Below, piece after piece: positions 27,901 to 37,169 of a stretch of DNA of 64,000 nucleotides. Position 1 is the stretch's first letter. Each line of letters opens with the position of its first letter. The notes under the pieces are model-generated. The model saw only the letters and a program-made list of their open reading frames with translations, ran no database searches and was not told the origin of the DNA. The position numbers were made by a program, and so were the translations under genes. Source of the DNA: Niastella koreensis GR20-10 (GTDB lineage Bacteria > Bacteroidota > Bacteroidia > Chitinophagales > Chitinophagaceae); NCBI RefSeq assembly GCF_000246855.1, contig NC_016609.1, positions 4,092,001 to 4,156,000 on the forward strand, in the 5' to 3' direction.

Positions 27901-28033
27901 TCTGCGGGAGGGCATTATCGCTGTTGTAATTGGTGATACTATAGCCCTTTGTGAGAGGCTGCCCTTTTGAGGTCAGTCCCAGCAACAAGCAACATAAAAT
28001 GAATAACAGTGGCCTTAAGCGGTGGCGAATCAT
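24983..28033 (-). CDS. Propeller sensor histidine kinase
   Basis: A 1016-residue membrane sensor: signal peptide, periplasmic two-component regulator propeller (INSMAFDKNGFLWLATKWG, NNLWIGTSAGLF, SIWIGTYGQGIYKF, GYFWIPTNRGLF), Y_Y_Y domain (about 655-740), one membrane helix (about 750-770), then a HisKA-like segment with AILHDLRSPLRFLH (His808) and HATPase with NLADNANKYT. The G1 box (TDAGDTMD) and G2 box (GMGWGYKI) depart from DxGxG and GTGLGL consensus but stay recognisable. It lacks a receiver and AraC domain, unlike the HTCS at 3717, and instead hands the signal to the LuxR-type regulator encoded three bases downstream. Confidence 0.9.
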   Translation of the reverse strand: MIRHRLRPLLFILCCLLLGLTSKGQPLTKGYSITNYNSDNALPQNSINSMAFDKNGFLWLATKWGILRFDGKNFREYNPENSAALLWNEYSLPQTEPGTDRLFFKPVFDTAHILTLTDDYQIVTDPVRSVMPHRQFVTSNNHLFFYNNIYRKYGIAYKQLFDKLVTSYAPITVNEQQAYFYDAGVCYFLDETTGSMKELREITGHKLKLQFITDGFYFFIDDQYRAYAYKNGILQSNITYAANLGLFFRRAAAVNPDPVQASLKTRRDGRHTLMLCNDTILQLRMVYNVLDYKILAADIPVKDIKCMIYDEGYQALYIGTITNGLYVLKLHEFERLFFNDTRFIANSQSLQIELPGSRILTPTGILNYSNTGHVLFPDTHSFGKQAWLQAADGSIWLSEFDSLKRTDIHLTSFETLKPLGHYLTGIIERDNKDIIYSNKHQVFRRHGTADTILLNESDLMQTEVQTLKEVSPNNLWIGTSAGLFTYDLSGSREGAGLRPVGGLEKAAIQTIYVAKDSSIWIGTYGQGIYKFYKDRFIKMPMDSRKSLVTAHCFMEDRQGYFWIPTNRGLFRVAKKELDNYAAGRQQQVYYYYVDKSYGFSTNEFNGRCTPCGIVTRDNFFSLPSLDGLVRFNPDSVHIILPDNPIFVDLLQANDKRLPVKNKLELTRDSNQLVFEISTPYFGNRFNLHLEYTIKGLNDNWYPVPDDGKLILTNLNSGNYALSVRSQNPDARYTYSTFHLTILPYWYEQVWFKCLLGGLAIGAFLLFFRLRYNYQVKRAQLLQQMVDERTGQLSESNKVKELMISAILHDLRSPLRFLHILARRMYNKHKTSEDKELSNLLSQFDNATNEIYDFTQGFFVFTNMQKEGFVIHRQDVVLREIVSEIISLCEVGAHIQKNTFNNLVPSSITLNTDASLLNLVLRNLADNANKYTCGGFITIEAVTDEFTTRIIITDAGDTMDRELVTRILDKSYNPSQHGMGWGYKIIIEILARLQGTLNIVPGDDRGNIITITFENNS

Positions 28034-28158
28034 GGGCGTTAATCGGGTCAGTTAAGTGTTCTAACGACGGTTAAATATTATAATAATTCATCTTACAGAA
28101 AAGATTTCGGACATATTTTTCAAAAAACCATATAAAACATAGACAGTAATCAAAACAG

Positions 28159-28192
28159 AAACGCCCTGTAAATCAATGTTTACAGGGCGTTT
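28159..28192 (-). terminator. Terminator at the end of the mannan utilisation operon
   Basis: A 14-base perfect stem (AAACGCCCTGTAAA and its complement) with a six-base loop, 20 bases after the stop of the GH76 gene. Confidence 0.85.
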
Positions 28193-28211
28193 ATACAAAT
28201 ACAAACAATAG

Positions 28212-29363
28212 CTATTTTTCCGGTGGTATTACCTGCATCAGGGCAGGAATGCTGCAGGCATCGTAACAGGAAACAGGCGCCCCTGCAGTTGGTGTGGATT
28301 TATAATCTTTTCCCATTAAGCCAGAAGTACTACTCCTGTTGCCATATGCGGTATTGATATTTTTCCGCAGCCAGGCCAGGTAACCAGGTTTATTGCCGTC
28401 TTCAATGAGCCGGATCATATACTGCGCCAGGATCGCATTGTACACGCCCTGTTCTTCGCCGGTTTCAAAAGATAAGATGCCATTTGCATCGCACATATAT
28501 TTTTGGGTATAACCGGCTGCCAGCACCGCATCGTTTAAATAGGCAACATCTTTGGTTTGATTATACAGCATCACCGCGGCGCCGATAAAACTGGCCTGGT
28601 TATAAGTGTGCAGCGTCCAGTTGGTGGGGTTGTTGTCGACCTTATGATCGGCCACGCGCCCATTAGTTGCATCAAACAAATTGGCTCTTGCCCAACCATA
28701 TACTTCCTTTGCTTTGGCAACATAATCCGGGTCCTTTGTAATATTATACAAAGTCATGGCGCCGATAATGGTGGGGAAATTAATGCAGGCGGTTTTCCCG
28801 CGCTGGTGCCAGTCCCACTCCATACCGCCGGTTGAATCATGCGAACCTTTTCTGCCCATCGCCGCATCGCCATTCCACACGAAGTTGAATCCTTCTTTCG
28901 CATGGTCCAGGAATTTTTGCTCGCCTGTTGTTTCATACCCTCTTCCCAATGCAATGATCCACCACATCATATCGTCCCAGATAAACCATTTAGAGTCGTC
29001 CCGCCAGTTATAATTGTTGTATTGCCCGGCATTTCCGTCATAAATATCTTCTATCAGTTGCCTGTATCTGGCATCCTGCGTACGCTTCCAGGCATTCATC
29101 GCCATATCGAAATAAATGGCCTGGGTCCAGATAGCGCCTATGCCACTTTTATCCGAAGCCCGGTAGTAGATCTTTCTGTTGGGATCGAATAAATACTTAT
29201 TGAAATCATTGTACGCAGAAGTGGCGTCGTTCGCCGTATACGATACCTGCTGCGGTGCAACCGGGCCGCCCGCAGGTGGATTGTCATTACTTTTACCGCA
29301 CGATAACAACGTGATGCCCAATAATACAAAAACCGCTTTAAGGCAATATACCATGTGTTTCAT
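28212..29363 (-). CDS. GH76 family lipoprotein, probable endo-alpha-1,6-mannanase
   Basis: A 383-residue lipoprotein (lipobox TLLSC, Cys22). The (alpha/alpha)6 domain shows WTQAIYFDMAMNAWKRT, the GH76 catalytic pair in KWFIWDDMMWW (adjacent Asp residues as nucleophile and acid/base), GGMEWDWH, and LHTYNQASFIGAAVMLY. GH76 enzymes cut the alpha-1,6-mannan backbone of yeast and fungal cell walls. Being a lipoprotein in a Sus-like locus, it would act at the cell surface or in the periplasm to produce oligosaccharides for the SusCD pair. Last gene of the operon. Confidence 0.9.
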   Translation of the reverse strand: MKHMVYCLKAVFVLLGITLLSCGKSNDNPPAGGPVAPQQVSYTANDATSAYNDFNKYLFDPNRKIYYRASDKSGIGAIWTQAIYFDMAMNAWKRTQDARYRQLIEDIYDGNAGQYNNYNWRDDSKWFIWDDMMWWIIALGRGYETTGEQKFLDHAKEGFNFVWNGDAAMGRKGSHDSTGGMEWDWHQRGKTACINFPTIIGAMTLYNITKDPDYVAKAKEVYGWARANLFDATNGRVADHKVDNNPTNWTLHTYNQASFIGAAVMLYNQTKDVAYLNDAVLAAGYTQKYMCDANGILSFETGEEQGVYNAILAQYMIRLIEDGNKPGYLAWLRKNINTAYGNRSSTSGLMGKDYKSTPTAGAPVSCYDACSIPALMQVIPPEK

Positions 29364-29392
29364 TATTTGTGGTTATAAGAAGTATGCTATCG

Positions 29393-30697
29393 TTATTCTA
29401 CCGTAATTTTTCTCACCCTGTTGTTGGCCATATCCAGGATATACATATTGCCATTTTTATCAACCGCTATCCCGGTAGGACCGTTAAATCGAACGCTGCT
29501 TCCTGTTCCTTCGGCATAACCGCTATCGCCTGCACCCGCAATAGTGGTCACATTCCAAACATCGGGAGTGATCATGCGAACGCAGTTACTGTTCCGGCCT
29601 TCGCCCAAACCGGTTACGTACAAATTGCTTTTGTTGTCCATGGCTATACCCCAGGGATTATTGAACCGGGCAACCGTGCCGATACCGTCAACCCAACCAG
29701 ATTGATGATCCATCCCGGCAATATCGGCGCCGTTATCAAAAGCATCGCTGCTGGCGTTATAGACGTATTTACGCACTGTTTGCGCGTCGTAATGGGTAGC
29801 ATAAATATTGCCTGCACCATCGATGGTGATGGTACAGGGCAATGAATAGTTGATGACTTTTGTTACCGTACCATTTTTCAGGGTATAAATACCGTCGCCA
29901 TAAAAATCTGACCAGTAAACGGCGCCGGTGGTTTTATTGATGGCTATGGAGGTGAGTTCGTTACCGCCATTACCGCTGCTGTAGGCATGGGTTGACACAT
30001 TACCATCTGGTGTGATCTTCCTGATACGCCGGCCGTTCCTTTCAGCTACGTACATGTTGCCATTTGCATCCATGGCTGTAGCGCAGGGATTATTGAATTT
30101 CGCACCCGATGCAGGTCCTTCGTTATAGCCGTTCTCGCCCGTACCTGCAATGGTGGTTACCGTTCCGTCGGGCGCTATTTTCCTGATGCGCTGATTACCG
30201 CCATCCGGAACATATACATTCCCGATATTATCTACCGATAACTGGCAACGTACACCGGCAAAGTTGAACGAGGCGTTTGCGCCTTTTCCATCGGCAAAGC
30301 CTGCATTGCCTGAACCTGCCAGGGTGGTTACCACATAAGAAAACAGGTATTTAAAATCAGTAGTGCTGGCGCCGGTATTTTTACCAATGGTAACCACTAC
30401 CGGTCCGGTACCCGTTTTCTGGGTGAGGTAAGCCATGATCTGGTTTTCCTTCGCGCCTGCTACTTTCAAAGGCACTCCATTAATGGTAACCTGGATCTGT
30501 GCCGTATCGGAAGAAAAATTACTGCCATTGATGAGCACTTCGGTACCTGTGGCGCCTTCTGTAGGCGTAAAGGAATTGATCACGATGGGTGCGGATGCAT
30601 TATTGGTATAACCACCGTTATCCTTTTTGCAGGCGCTTACACCCAGCGCCATGGTAAGGGCGGCGAATAGTATATTCAAATTGATTTTTCGGAACAT
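29393..30697 (-). CDS. IPT/TIG plus NHL-repeat surface lipoprotein
   Basis: A 434-residue lipoprotein (lipobox GVSAC). Residues about 40-115 form an IPT/TIG immunoglobulin-like domain (PIVINSFTPTEGATGTEVLINGSNF); the rest is an NHL propeller with repeated VTTIAGTGENGYNEG, GNMYVAERNGRRIRKITPDG and GIAVDKNGNMYILDMANNRVRKI. In Sus-like loci proteins of this layout are encoded next to SusD and are thought to be surface glycan-binding or accessory proteins; this is inferred from position. It lies between SusD and the GH76 gene. Confidence 0.85.
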   Translation of the reverse strand: MFRKINLNILFAALTMALGVSACKKDNGGYTNNASAPIVINSFTPTEGATGTEVLINGSNFSSDTAQIQVTINGVPLKVAGAKENQIMAYLTQKTGTGPVVVTIGKNTGASTTDFKYLFSYVVTTLAGSGNAGFADGKGANASFNFAGVRCQLSVDNIGNVYVPDGGNQRIRKIAPDGTVTTIAGTGENGYNEGPASGAKFNNPCATAMDANGNMYVAERNGRRIRKITPDGNVSTHAYSSGNGGNELTSIAINKTTGAVYWSDFYGDGIYTLKNGTVTKVINYSLPCTITIDGAGNIYATHYDAQTVRKYVYNASSDAFDNGADIAGMDHQSGWVDGIGTVARFNNPWGIAMDNKSNLYVTGLGEGRNSNCVRMITPDVWNVTTIAGAGDSGYAEGTGSSVRFNGPTGIAVDKNGNMYILDMANNRVRKITVE

Positions 30698-30748
30698 AGT
30701 TAAAAAAATTAGCCGTTCATAATTTATTGCAAGCCATTGGTGCCGGTT

Positions 30749-32614
30749 TTACCACCCGGTATTCTGTACCAGTTCCACATCGTTGCTTATCTCGGTTTGC
30801 GGAATCGGGAACAGGTAATGCTTTTTCCTGTTAAACACCCTTGTTTCAAACGATTTCAGGTTATAAAAACCCGCTTCGGTGGTGGCATCGATATCGAGGC
30901 CCCACACCGGACCGTTCTCTGTTTGTTCAGCTATCTTCCACCGGCGTACATCGAAGAAACGGCTGTTCTCGAATGCCAGCTCTACCCTGCGCTCTCTGCG
31001 AATGGCATCGCGCATGGCCGTTTGGCTGGCAGGTACAGGCAATGCATTGGCGCCCGTACCGTATTGAGGAATGCCAGCCCTTTCCCGGATGAGGTTGAGA
31101 TATTTAAGTATCTCGCCCAGGTTGGCGGCATAGTCGGCTTCATTTAAACACTCCGCATATCCCAGGTATATTTCAGCCAATCGCAAAAGGATCAACTTAT
31201 GATCGTTGCCGTTACCCCATGCACCGGTACTCATGGATTTGCGTGCCACATAACCGGTTACGGAATAGTCGCCACCGCTGCCATCGGCCTTTTTACCTGA
31301 GTTGCCTCCTCTGAACATTGTGGTTTCAACGGGATAAGTTGGATTGAGCCAGTTACTGCGGTTATAGGTGATATTGACATAAAAGCGGGGTTCACGGTTC
31401 ACCCATTGGTTGAACGTGCTTTTTGAGCCGAGAGAAGTGTTGCTGGAAGGAGCTTTGAAATCGGTGAATCCGGTAAGCTGATAACCCGAAGCGGCATTTA
31501 CTACCGGCGTGCCATCGCCATTATATCCTAATACCGGGCTCATCCCGTTCGCCATAAAAAAGGCGTCCACCATTCCTTGTGTAGCCGACAAACCAGTGCC
31601 TCCTTTTACGTCACCGCTGGCTGCGCCATCGTGGCGCGGTGTCAACTCATATTGTCTTGAATCGACAGAGCCTTTACGTGAAAAGATCACTTCCACATTC
31701 CAGTCTTTCAACAGTACGTCCCTGCAACTCTTATACGGATCGCCGTCATCAGATTTATACAGGTTGTAGGTAGCAGGCACAAACGCAGTGATAAAGTCTT
31801 TATAGGCGCCGGCCGCTGTTTTCCATTTATTCACATCTGCCGATTGAGCAATCAACTGTTTACCATCTTTATTTTTTAGTGCCGCGTAATCAGTATTGCC
31901 ATTGAACAGCGGACTGGCGGCATACAGCAGGGTCTGCGCCTTATACGCAAGGGCAATGCCTTTTGTAATATGTCCGTAATGGGCATCGTCGTCGGGTGTT
32001 ACGGGCAGGTTGCCGGCTGCTGCCGTTAGTTCGGATGTTATAAAATCAACACATTCATCCACGGAGCTGCGGGGTATCTGTAAATTCATATTGGGATCAA
32101 CAGGATTCTGCCCCATCAACACCACCGGACCATAAATCCGGATCAACTGGTAATAATAAATGGCCCGCAATGCCCTTGCTTCTGCCTTGTAACGGCTTTT
32201 CAGTTCATCGCTCAGGTCACTGATCTTATCTGCGTTGGCAATAAAGGTGCTGGCCCCCTGAATGCCCTGGTAGTAATTGGTCCAGTAAGTTTTCACAAAA
32301 TCGGAAGTAGCGTCCCAGGCGCCGATGTTCAGGTTGTTGGAGCGTACAAACCCCCACAGGAACTCGGCCTCATCGCAACCTCCCGTCCAGATGCCGCCAT
32401 TATTATAACTGTCGCTGGCATCGTATTGCCCGCCACCTCTTTGACCAAATTCATCTGGCACATGTGAATAAACATTGTCGAGGAATTTATTCGCAGTTTG
32501 CCAGCTTTTGAAAATATCTGCTCCCGACAACTTATCATCCGGTACTTTATCAAGATATTTTTTGCAGGAGGACATCGCCGCTACTGCAAAAAACAGGTAT
32601 ATGAATTTGCGCAT
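30749..32614 (-). CDS. susD: SusD/RagB-family glycan-binding lipoprotein
   Basis: A 621-residue lipoprotein (lipobox MSSC, KKYLDKVPDDK) with the SusD-type TPR-like helical fold (YWTNYYQGIQGASTFIANAD, KAEARALRAIYYYQLIRIYGPV) and the C-terminal RRERRVELAFENSRFFDVRRW typical of RagB/SusD. It caps the SusC pore and captures oligosaccharide. The open frame extends nine codons further to 32641, but MRKFIYLFFAVAAMSSC is the signal sequence, so ATG 32614 is used. It follows susC by 26 bases. Confidence 0.95.
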   Translation of the reverse strand: MRKFIYLFFAVAAMSSCKKYLDKVPDDKLSGADIFKSWQTANKFLDNVYSHVPDEFGQRGGGQYDASDSYNNGGIWTGGCDEAEFLWGFVRSNNLNIGAWDATSDFVKTYWTNYYQGIQGASTFIANADKISDLSDELKSRYKAEARALRAIYYYQLIRIYGPVVLMGQNPVDPNMNLQIPRSSVDECVDFITSELTAAAGNLPVTPDDDAHYGHITKGIALAYKAQTLLYAASPLFNGNTDYAALKNKDGKQLIAQSADVNKWKTAAGAYKDFITAFVPATYNLYKSDDGDPYKSCRDVLLKDWNVEVIFSRKGSVDSRQYELTPRHDGAASGDVKGGTGLSATQGMVDAFFMANGMSPVLGYNGDGTPVVNAASGYQLTGFTDFKAPSSNTSLGSKSTFNQWVNREPRFYVNITYNRSNWLNPTYPVETTMFRGGNSGKKADGSGGDYSVTGYVARKSMSTGAWGNGNDHKLILLRLAEIYLGYAECLNEADYAANLGEILKYLNLIRERAGIPQYGTGANALPVPASQTAMRDAIRRERRVELAFENSRFFDVRRWKIAEQTENGPVWGLDIDATTEAGFYNLKSFETRVFNRKKHYLFPIPQTEISNDVELVQNTGW

Positions 32615-32640
32615 ATCGTTATACATTTTAAAAGTCAACA

Positions 32641-35600
32641 CTAGAATTTCAGGTTAACGCCTAAAGAAATGGTCCTTACATTGGGATAACTGATCCCGTT
32701 ATCTGTATTCAGCTCAGGATCCCATAATTTAAATTTGCTGAATGTAAGCAGGTTGATGCCCTGCATGTAAATGGCCGAATTCTTGATTCCCCAGCCACGC
32801 AATATCGCTGCAGGCAGGTTGTAAGAGAGCATGGCTGTTTTCAGGCGCAGGAAGCTCACGTCTTTTACCCACCATGAGCTGGCCCTTGTGTTGTTAAAAT
32901 TGCGGTCTTCGCCATAAGCGAGGCGCGGATAAAAAACATCCTGGTTCGGTTTGTCAACCGTCCATCTGTTGAGCGCTATAGCATAGGCATTGGAAGCATC
33001 GGAGGCATTAAACGGCATAATGGCCCTTCCCTGCAGCATTCTGTCGGCATTGTCGATACCCTGGAACAAAACACCCGCCTGGAAATTTTTCCAGGTAACA
33101 TTGAAGCCAAAACCAAACACCATCGAAGGCACGTCGCCATGACCGATCTTTGCCACGTCATTGGCATCTATCACGCCGTCGCCATTCAGGTCCTTATATT
33201 TAATATCACCGGGTAATACCTTCGATTTGTCGCCGGGAACCGCACTTTTGTCTATCTCACCCTGATCAGCAAACAATCCTTCGGCAATATATCCGTAGCG
33301 GGCCAGTGCGTTGTCGCCCCTGTGCTCCAGCCAGGGATAAGCCTGTGGCGGCATATCGTTTTCCACCACTTTATTCTTACTATAAGTAAAGTTGCCGCGG
33401 ATGTTCAGGCCTACTTCTCCTATGCGGGTATTGTATTCCAGTGTTGCATCTATGCCCCTGTTGTCTACAGCACCCAGGTTACCCCAGAGTTGCTTCTGCA
33501 ATCCGTTGAATGCAACGGCCGATTGTCTTTGCATAAAGATGCCGGTACGCTTTTCACTGAAAAGGTCAACGATCAAAGACAATTTATTACGCATGAATTT
33601 CGCTTCAAATCCCAGGTCTTGTTTCAGCGAGGTAGACCAAGTCATAACAGGCACTGCGTAATCGGTTACCACAATACCGCCTGCATTGTTCGTGGTGCTT
33701 CTGCCAAAATCATAGCCAGTGGCGCCATCACTCACTTCGGTGATATAAGCAAAGCGGCGTGAACCAGATGTAATAAGACCCAGGCCCGATTTACCATAAG
33801 AATACCTGAATTTCAGGAATGATATGGCATTTAACAGCGGGTTGAAAAACTTCTCATTCGATACCAGCCAACCCGCGCCAATAGCCGGAAAGAATCCGAA
33901 GCGGTTATTGGGTGCAAATAATTCCGATCCATTGTAACCGCCGTTGAATTCCACAAAATAGCGGTCATCATAGGAATAAGTCACCCTGCCTGCCAATCCC
34001 ATTAAACGCGAGGGAATGGAACTGGTGATGTCGCCGGCAAAAGCATCCGTTTTACTGCTGGCATAGCCCAGGATCATACTGCTCACCCGGTGCAGGTTAA
34101 AGTCCCGCTGGTAATTAATAGCGCCTTCCACATACGTCTGCCTGTTCCCGCCGTTCGATTTATCAAAACCAAGGTAAGGCTGGGTACTCGTCCAGGTTCT
34201 TTGCAGGTTCAGACTGCCATCGGCTTTATGCGGATCATTTTTATCTACGGTGTAAGTATCGTCTCTTTTGAGCCTTTTGATCGTGAGCGAGCTGTTTGCA
34301 TCGAATGCCACCATAGCCGTAGCCGACAAACCTTTTGTGATCACCCCCAGGTCCTGCGTAAGGCGCAGGTTGGAATACAGCTGGTTCTGGTTTTCGGTCC
34401 GGTACCCGTTCCGGGTCAATTGCGCATAGGGGTTAATGGAAGCGCCGTTGGAGGTAATACCGGGAACAATACCGCCGGGATACATAATCGGGTACATCAC
34501 AGGCGTTGCAGCCATGGCGCTCGCAAAGATGGTGGAAGGGTCTTCATAGGGGGCGTTCCTTGTTGAAAAATACCCCATCACCCCTACTTCGGCTTTGGTG
34601 GTATTGGTCAATTTCATATTCAACTTGGTGGTTACATTATACCGGTCGTAATGCAGCTTGCTGTTGTACTGGGCCATATCATCGGTCTTCAAAAAGCTGC
34701 TCTCGCCAAAATAGGCGAGCGATACATAATATTGAGCATTGTCAACACCACCGCTTACATTGAGGTTTGCTTTGCGGGTATGACCTGTTTGATTGAAAAC
34801 CGCATCCATCCAGTTAACATCCGGATATACCAGCGGGTCCAGTCCGGATGCTGTTTTATCGATGTATTCCTTTGTATACATAGGCGCCTGGTTGCGGGTA
34901 GTCAATGCTTCGTTCACCAGGTTCATATAATTGATGCCATCCAGCATCTGCGGTTTCTTCGTGAAGGTGTTCAACCCTTCGCTGTAGTCAAAATAGATCT
35001 GCGGTTTGCCTACTTTACCTACTTTGGTTTTTATGAAAATGACGCCATTAGCGCCACGAACGCCATATACGGCGGTACTGGAAGCGTCTTTCAAAATGGT
35101 GAACGATTCAATATCCTCAGGATCGATGGTATTGATATCGCGCTCTACCCCATCAACCAATATCAATGGAGAAGAAGAGTTACCGAAGCTCGTAGCAATG
35201 CCTCTGATCCAGATATCGGCGCTGCTTTTACCAGGCTCGCCCGAGCGTTGTACCCCAACGATGCCCGATACGCGGCCTGCCAGCATCGTGCTTACATTGG
35301 CCACCGGCTGGTGCAATTCCTCTACGTTTACCGTAGACTGCGCGCCCACAAGGCTGATCTTTTTCTGTTTTGAACCAAAACCCACCACCGCTATTTCGGC
35401 CAGGTCTTTACCTACACCTGGTTTCATTTGCAGATCGAGGGTGGTACTGTTACCTGCTGCCACTTCGGCGGTAACATACCCCACATAACTGAATACCAGC
35501 ACCGCCTGTGGTGATTCTACCAGTATTTTGTACCGGCCTTTCGCATCGGTCGACGTCATGGTAAGCGTGCCTTTAACGGTTACATTCACGCCTGAAAAAG

Positions 35601-36042
35601 GCTGCTTGTTTTCGTCTGTTATTGCACCCGTTATCATGATCTCATTATTATTTGTAACAGCAGCGGTGTGGTAAATAAGATCATCCCGCTTTTTCGAGAT
35701 TACGATCACCTTGTTCACCTCAGCATAACTCAGGGGTTTATGCTGCAACAGTTTTTGTACTACCTTTTCCAGGTTTTCTTTTCGAACCACAAAGCCTTCC
35801 ACCTGGTACAGGCTCAGCAATTGCCGGTCATAGGCAAATGCCACCCGGCTGGCTTTTTGTAATTCACTAATGGCGGCATCGAGCGACCCACCTTTGAATT
35901 GCACCGTTACGGTCGTATTTTTCAGGATCTGGCTTTCTGCTACATGTGCATACAGGTTCAGCGAAGCCAACGGAACTAAAAAAAGAAACAGCCACACAGC
36001 AATATGCCTTTTTCTCTTTTTAATGGCAAGCAGTCGTTTCAT
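32641..36042 (-). CDS. susC: SusC/RagA TonB-dependent receptor with STN signalling domain
   Basis: An 1133-residue outer-membrane transporter. Signal peptide (1-32), an STN (secretin/TonB N-terminal) domain (about 45-115: GGSLDAAISELQKASRVAFAYD), a carboxypeptidase-D-like beta domain (about 133-210), plug (GVQRSGEPGKSSADIWIRGI, PLILVDGVERDINTIDPEDIES, FTILKDASSTAVYGVRGANGV) and a 22-strand barrel ending KFKLWDPELNT and ISLGVNLKF. It imports oligosaccharides with energy from TonB. The STN domain is the feature of receptors that signal through FecR to an ECF sigma factor, and both are encoded directly upstream. Confidence 0.96.
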   Translation of the reverse strand: MKRLLAIKKRKRHIAVWLFLFLVPLASLNLYAHVAESQILKNTTVTVQFKGGSLDAAISELQKASRVAFAYDRQLLSLYQVEGFVVRKENLEKVVQKLLQHKPLSYAEVNKVIVISKKRDDLIYHTAAVTNNNEIMITGAITDENKQPFSGVNVTVKGTLTMTSTDAKGRYKILVESPQAVLVFSYVGYVTAEVAAGNSTTLDLQMKPGVGKDLAEIAVVGFGSKQKKISLVGAQSTVNVEELHQPVANVSTMLAGRVSGIVGVQRSGEPGKSSADIWIRGIATSFGNSSSPLILVDGVERDINTIDPEDIESFTILKDASSTAVYGVRGANGVIFIKTKVGKVGKPQIYFDYSEGLNTFTKKPQMLDGINYMNLVNEALTTRNQAPMYTKEYIDKTASGLDPLVYPDVNWMDAVFNQTGHTRKANLNVSGGVDNAQYYVSLAYFGESSFLKTDDMAQYNSKLHYDRYNVTTKLNMKLTNTTKAEVGVMGYFSTRNAPYEDPSTIFASAMAATPVMYPIMYPGGIVPGITSNGASINPYAQLTRNGYRTENQNQLYSNLRLTQDLGVITKGLSATAMVAFDANSSLTIKRLKRDDTYTVDKNDPHKADGSLNLQRTWTSTQPYLGFDKSNGGNRQTYVEGAINYQRDFNLHRVSSMILGYASSKTDAFAGDITSSIPSRLMGLAGRVTYSYDDRYFVEFNGGYNGSELFAPNNRFGFFPAIGAGWLVSNEKFFNPLLNAISFLKFRYSYGKSGLGLITSGSRRFAYITEVSDGATGYDFGRSTTNNAGGIVVTDYAVPVMTWSTSLKQDLGFEAKFMRNKLSLIVDLFSEKRTGIFMQRQSAVAFNGLQKQLWGNLGAVDNRGIDATLEYNTRIGEVGLNIRGNFTYSKNKVVENDMPPQAYPWLEHRGDNALARYGYIAEGLFADQGEIDKSAVPGDKSKVLPGDIKYKDLNGDGVIDANDVAKIGHGDVPSMVFGFGFNVTWKNFQAGVLFQGIDNADRMLQGRAIMPFNASDASNAYAIALNRWTVDKPNQDVFYPRLAYGEDRNFNNTRASSWWVKDVSFLRLKTAMLSYNLPAAILRGWGIKNSAIYMQGINLLTFSKFKLWDPELNTDNGISYPNVRTISLGVNLKF

Positions 36043-36081
36043 ACAGTTTTAAATTTGGTTAATTGAAAATCAAAGCAATCT

Positions 36082-37032
36082 TTATTTGAGTATATAAGTA
36101 TGGGCATCTATTTTTTCAATTGTCAATTGGTGAATGGCCGCCAGTACTTCCATTGCTTCACCTGCCGTCATGGAAGCCGATAGTTCGGTGGTATATTTTG
36201 TTTGTTCAATACGGCTGTCATGTGTAAGCACATCGATACCAAAATTCTTTTTCATCATTACAGCCATCTCCCCAAACGACAGATCGTTCAGCTCCACCCT
36301 GCCCTGTTGCCAGGCCAGCAACGAGGCGTTGGCTGTACCGGTAGTATAGGCATGCGTTTCGGTGTTGTAGTTCAACTGCCGGGTTTTTGTAAGTACATCC
36401 AGCGTAGTGGTATCCCTTTTTACACTGACCTTTCCAGTTACAACTCCCACACTGATCTTTTTCAGCCCGGTATATGCCGATACATCGAAGGAGGTACCCA
36501 ATACAGAAATGATTAAATCGTTGCTGTGGATCCTGAACGGTTTGGTTGTATCTCTATGTACTTCAAAGAATACTTCCCCATCTATCAGGTCAACTCTGCG
36601 TTCGGTTGAAAAATCTTCATACACGTGCAAGGTGGTGCCGGCATTCAGGGTAAGGCGGGTGCCATCCCGGATGGTAACCACGGTTTTTTGCCCGTTTTTT
36701 GTAGTCACTGTAGTATAGGCAAGCTCCCCATGCTTTGCCGGTTTTATCAACAGAAACAGGCCGATCATAATGCCCGCCACTACAGCAGCCCAGGAGGCCG
36801 CCTTCAACCATATTGGTATTACCCGCGCTTTTTGTTGCGGCACAATAGCAGGCGCAATCTTTTCCCAGATCTCCTGTTTAGCCGCTTCCCGGTCCTGTTC
36901 GGTAAGACTTACAGGCGCCTGGTTCTCGAAGGATTGATACCAGCGATCGATCGCGTTCGTTTCTTCATCACTGGCAACACCAATCAGGTATTTCCTGAGG
37001 ATCTGTTTTATATTTTCTCCGTTAAAAGCCAT
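36082..37032 (-). CDS. FecR-family anti-sigma factor
   Basis: A 316-residue inner-membrane protein: cytosolic N-terminus with INRW-like AIDRWYQSFEN, a membrane helix (about 82-104), the periplasmic FecR domain (DGTRLTLNAGTTLHVYEDFS, GEVFFEVHRDTTKPFRI, VLGTSFDVSAYTG) and the C-terminal DUF4974-like domain that contacts the receptor STN domain. It should hold the ECF sigma factor inactive until the SusC receptor binds its glycan. Encoded between the sigma factor and susC. Confidence 0.93.
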   Translation of the reverse strand: MAFNGENIKQILRKYLIGVASDEETNAIDRWYQSFENQAPVSLTEQDREAAKQEIWEKIAPAIVPQQKARVIPIWLKAASWAAVVAGIMIGLFLLIKPAKHGELAYTTVTTKNGQKTVVTIRDGTRLTLNAGTTLHVYEDFSTERRVDLIDGEVFFEVHRDTTKPFRIHSNDLIISVLGTSFDVSAYTGLKKISVGVVTGKVSVKRDTTTLDVLTKTRQLNYNTETHAYTTGTANASLLAWQQGRVELNDLSFGEMAVMMKKNFGIDVLTHDSRIEQTKYTTELSASMTAGEAMEVLAAIHQLTIEKIDAHTYILK

Positions 37033-37169
37033 CGGTTTTATTATGTATCTGAAAAAAAGAGTTCTGGTACTAGCCGGAATGAAAAAAAATTTTCACTCCC
37101 GGGTATAAATAATACCGAGACGCTTCCGCTAATGACATTTAGCAGCGTTCAACCGGGGATAGGTGGTGG

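Noticed and set aside
34651-35373. 240-codon open frame on the plus strand
   Set aside because: Antisense shadow of the SusC gene; no recognisable motifs.
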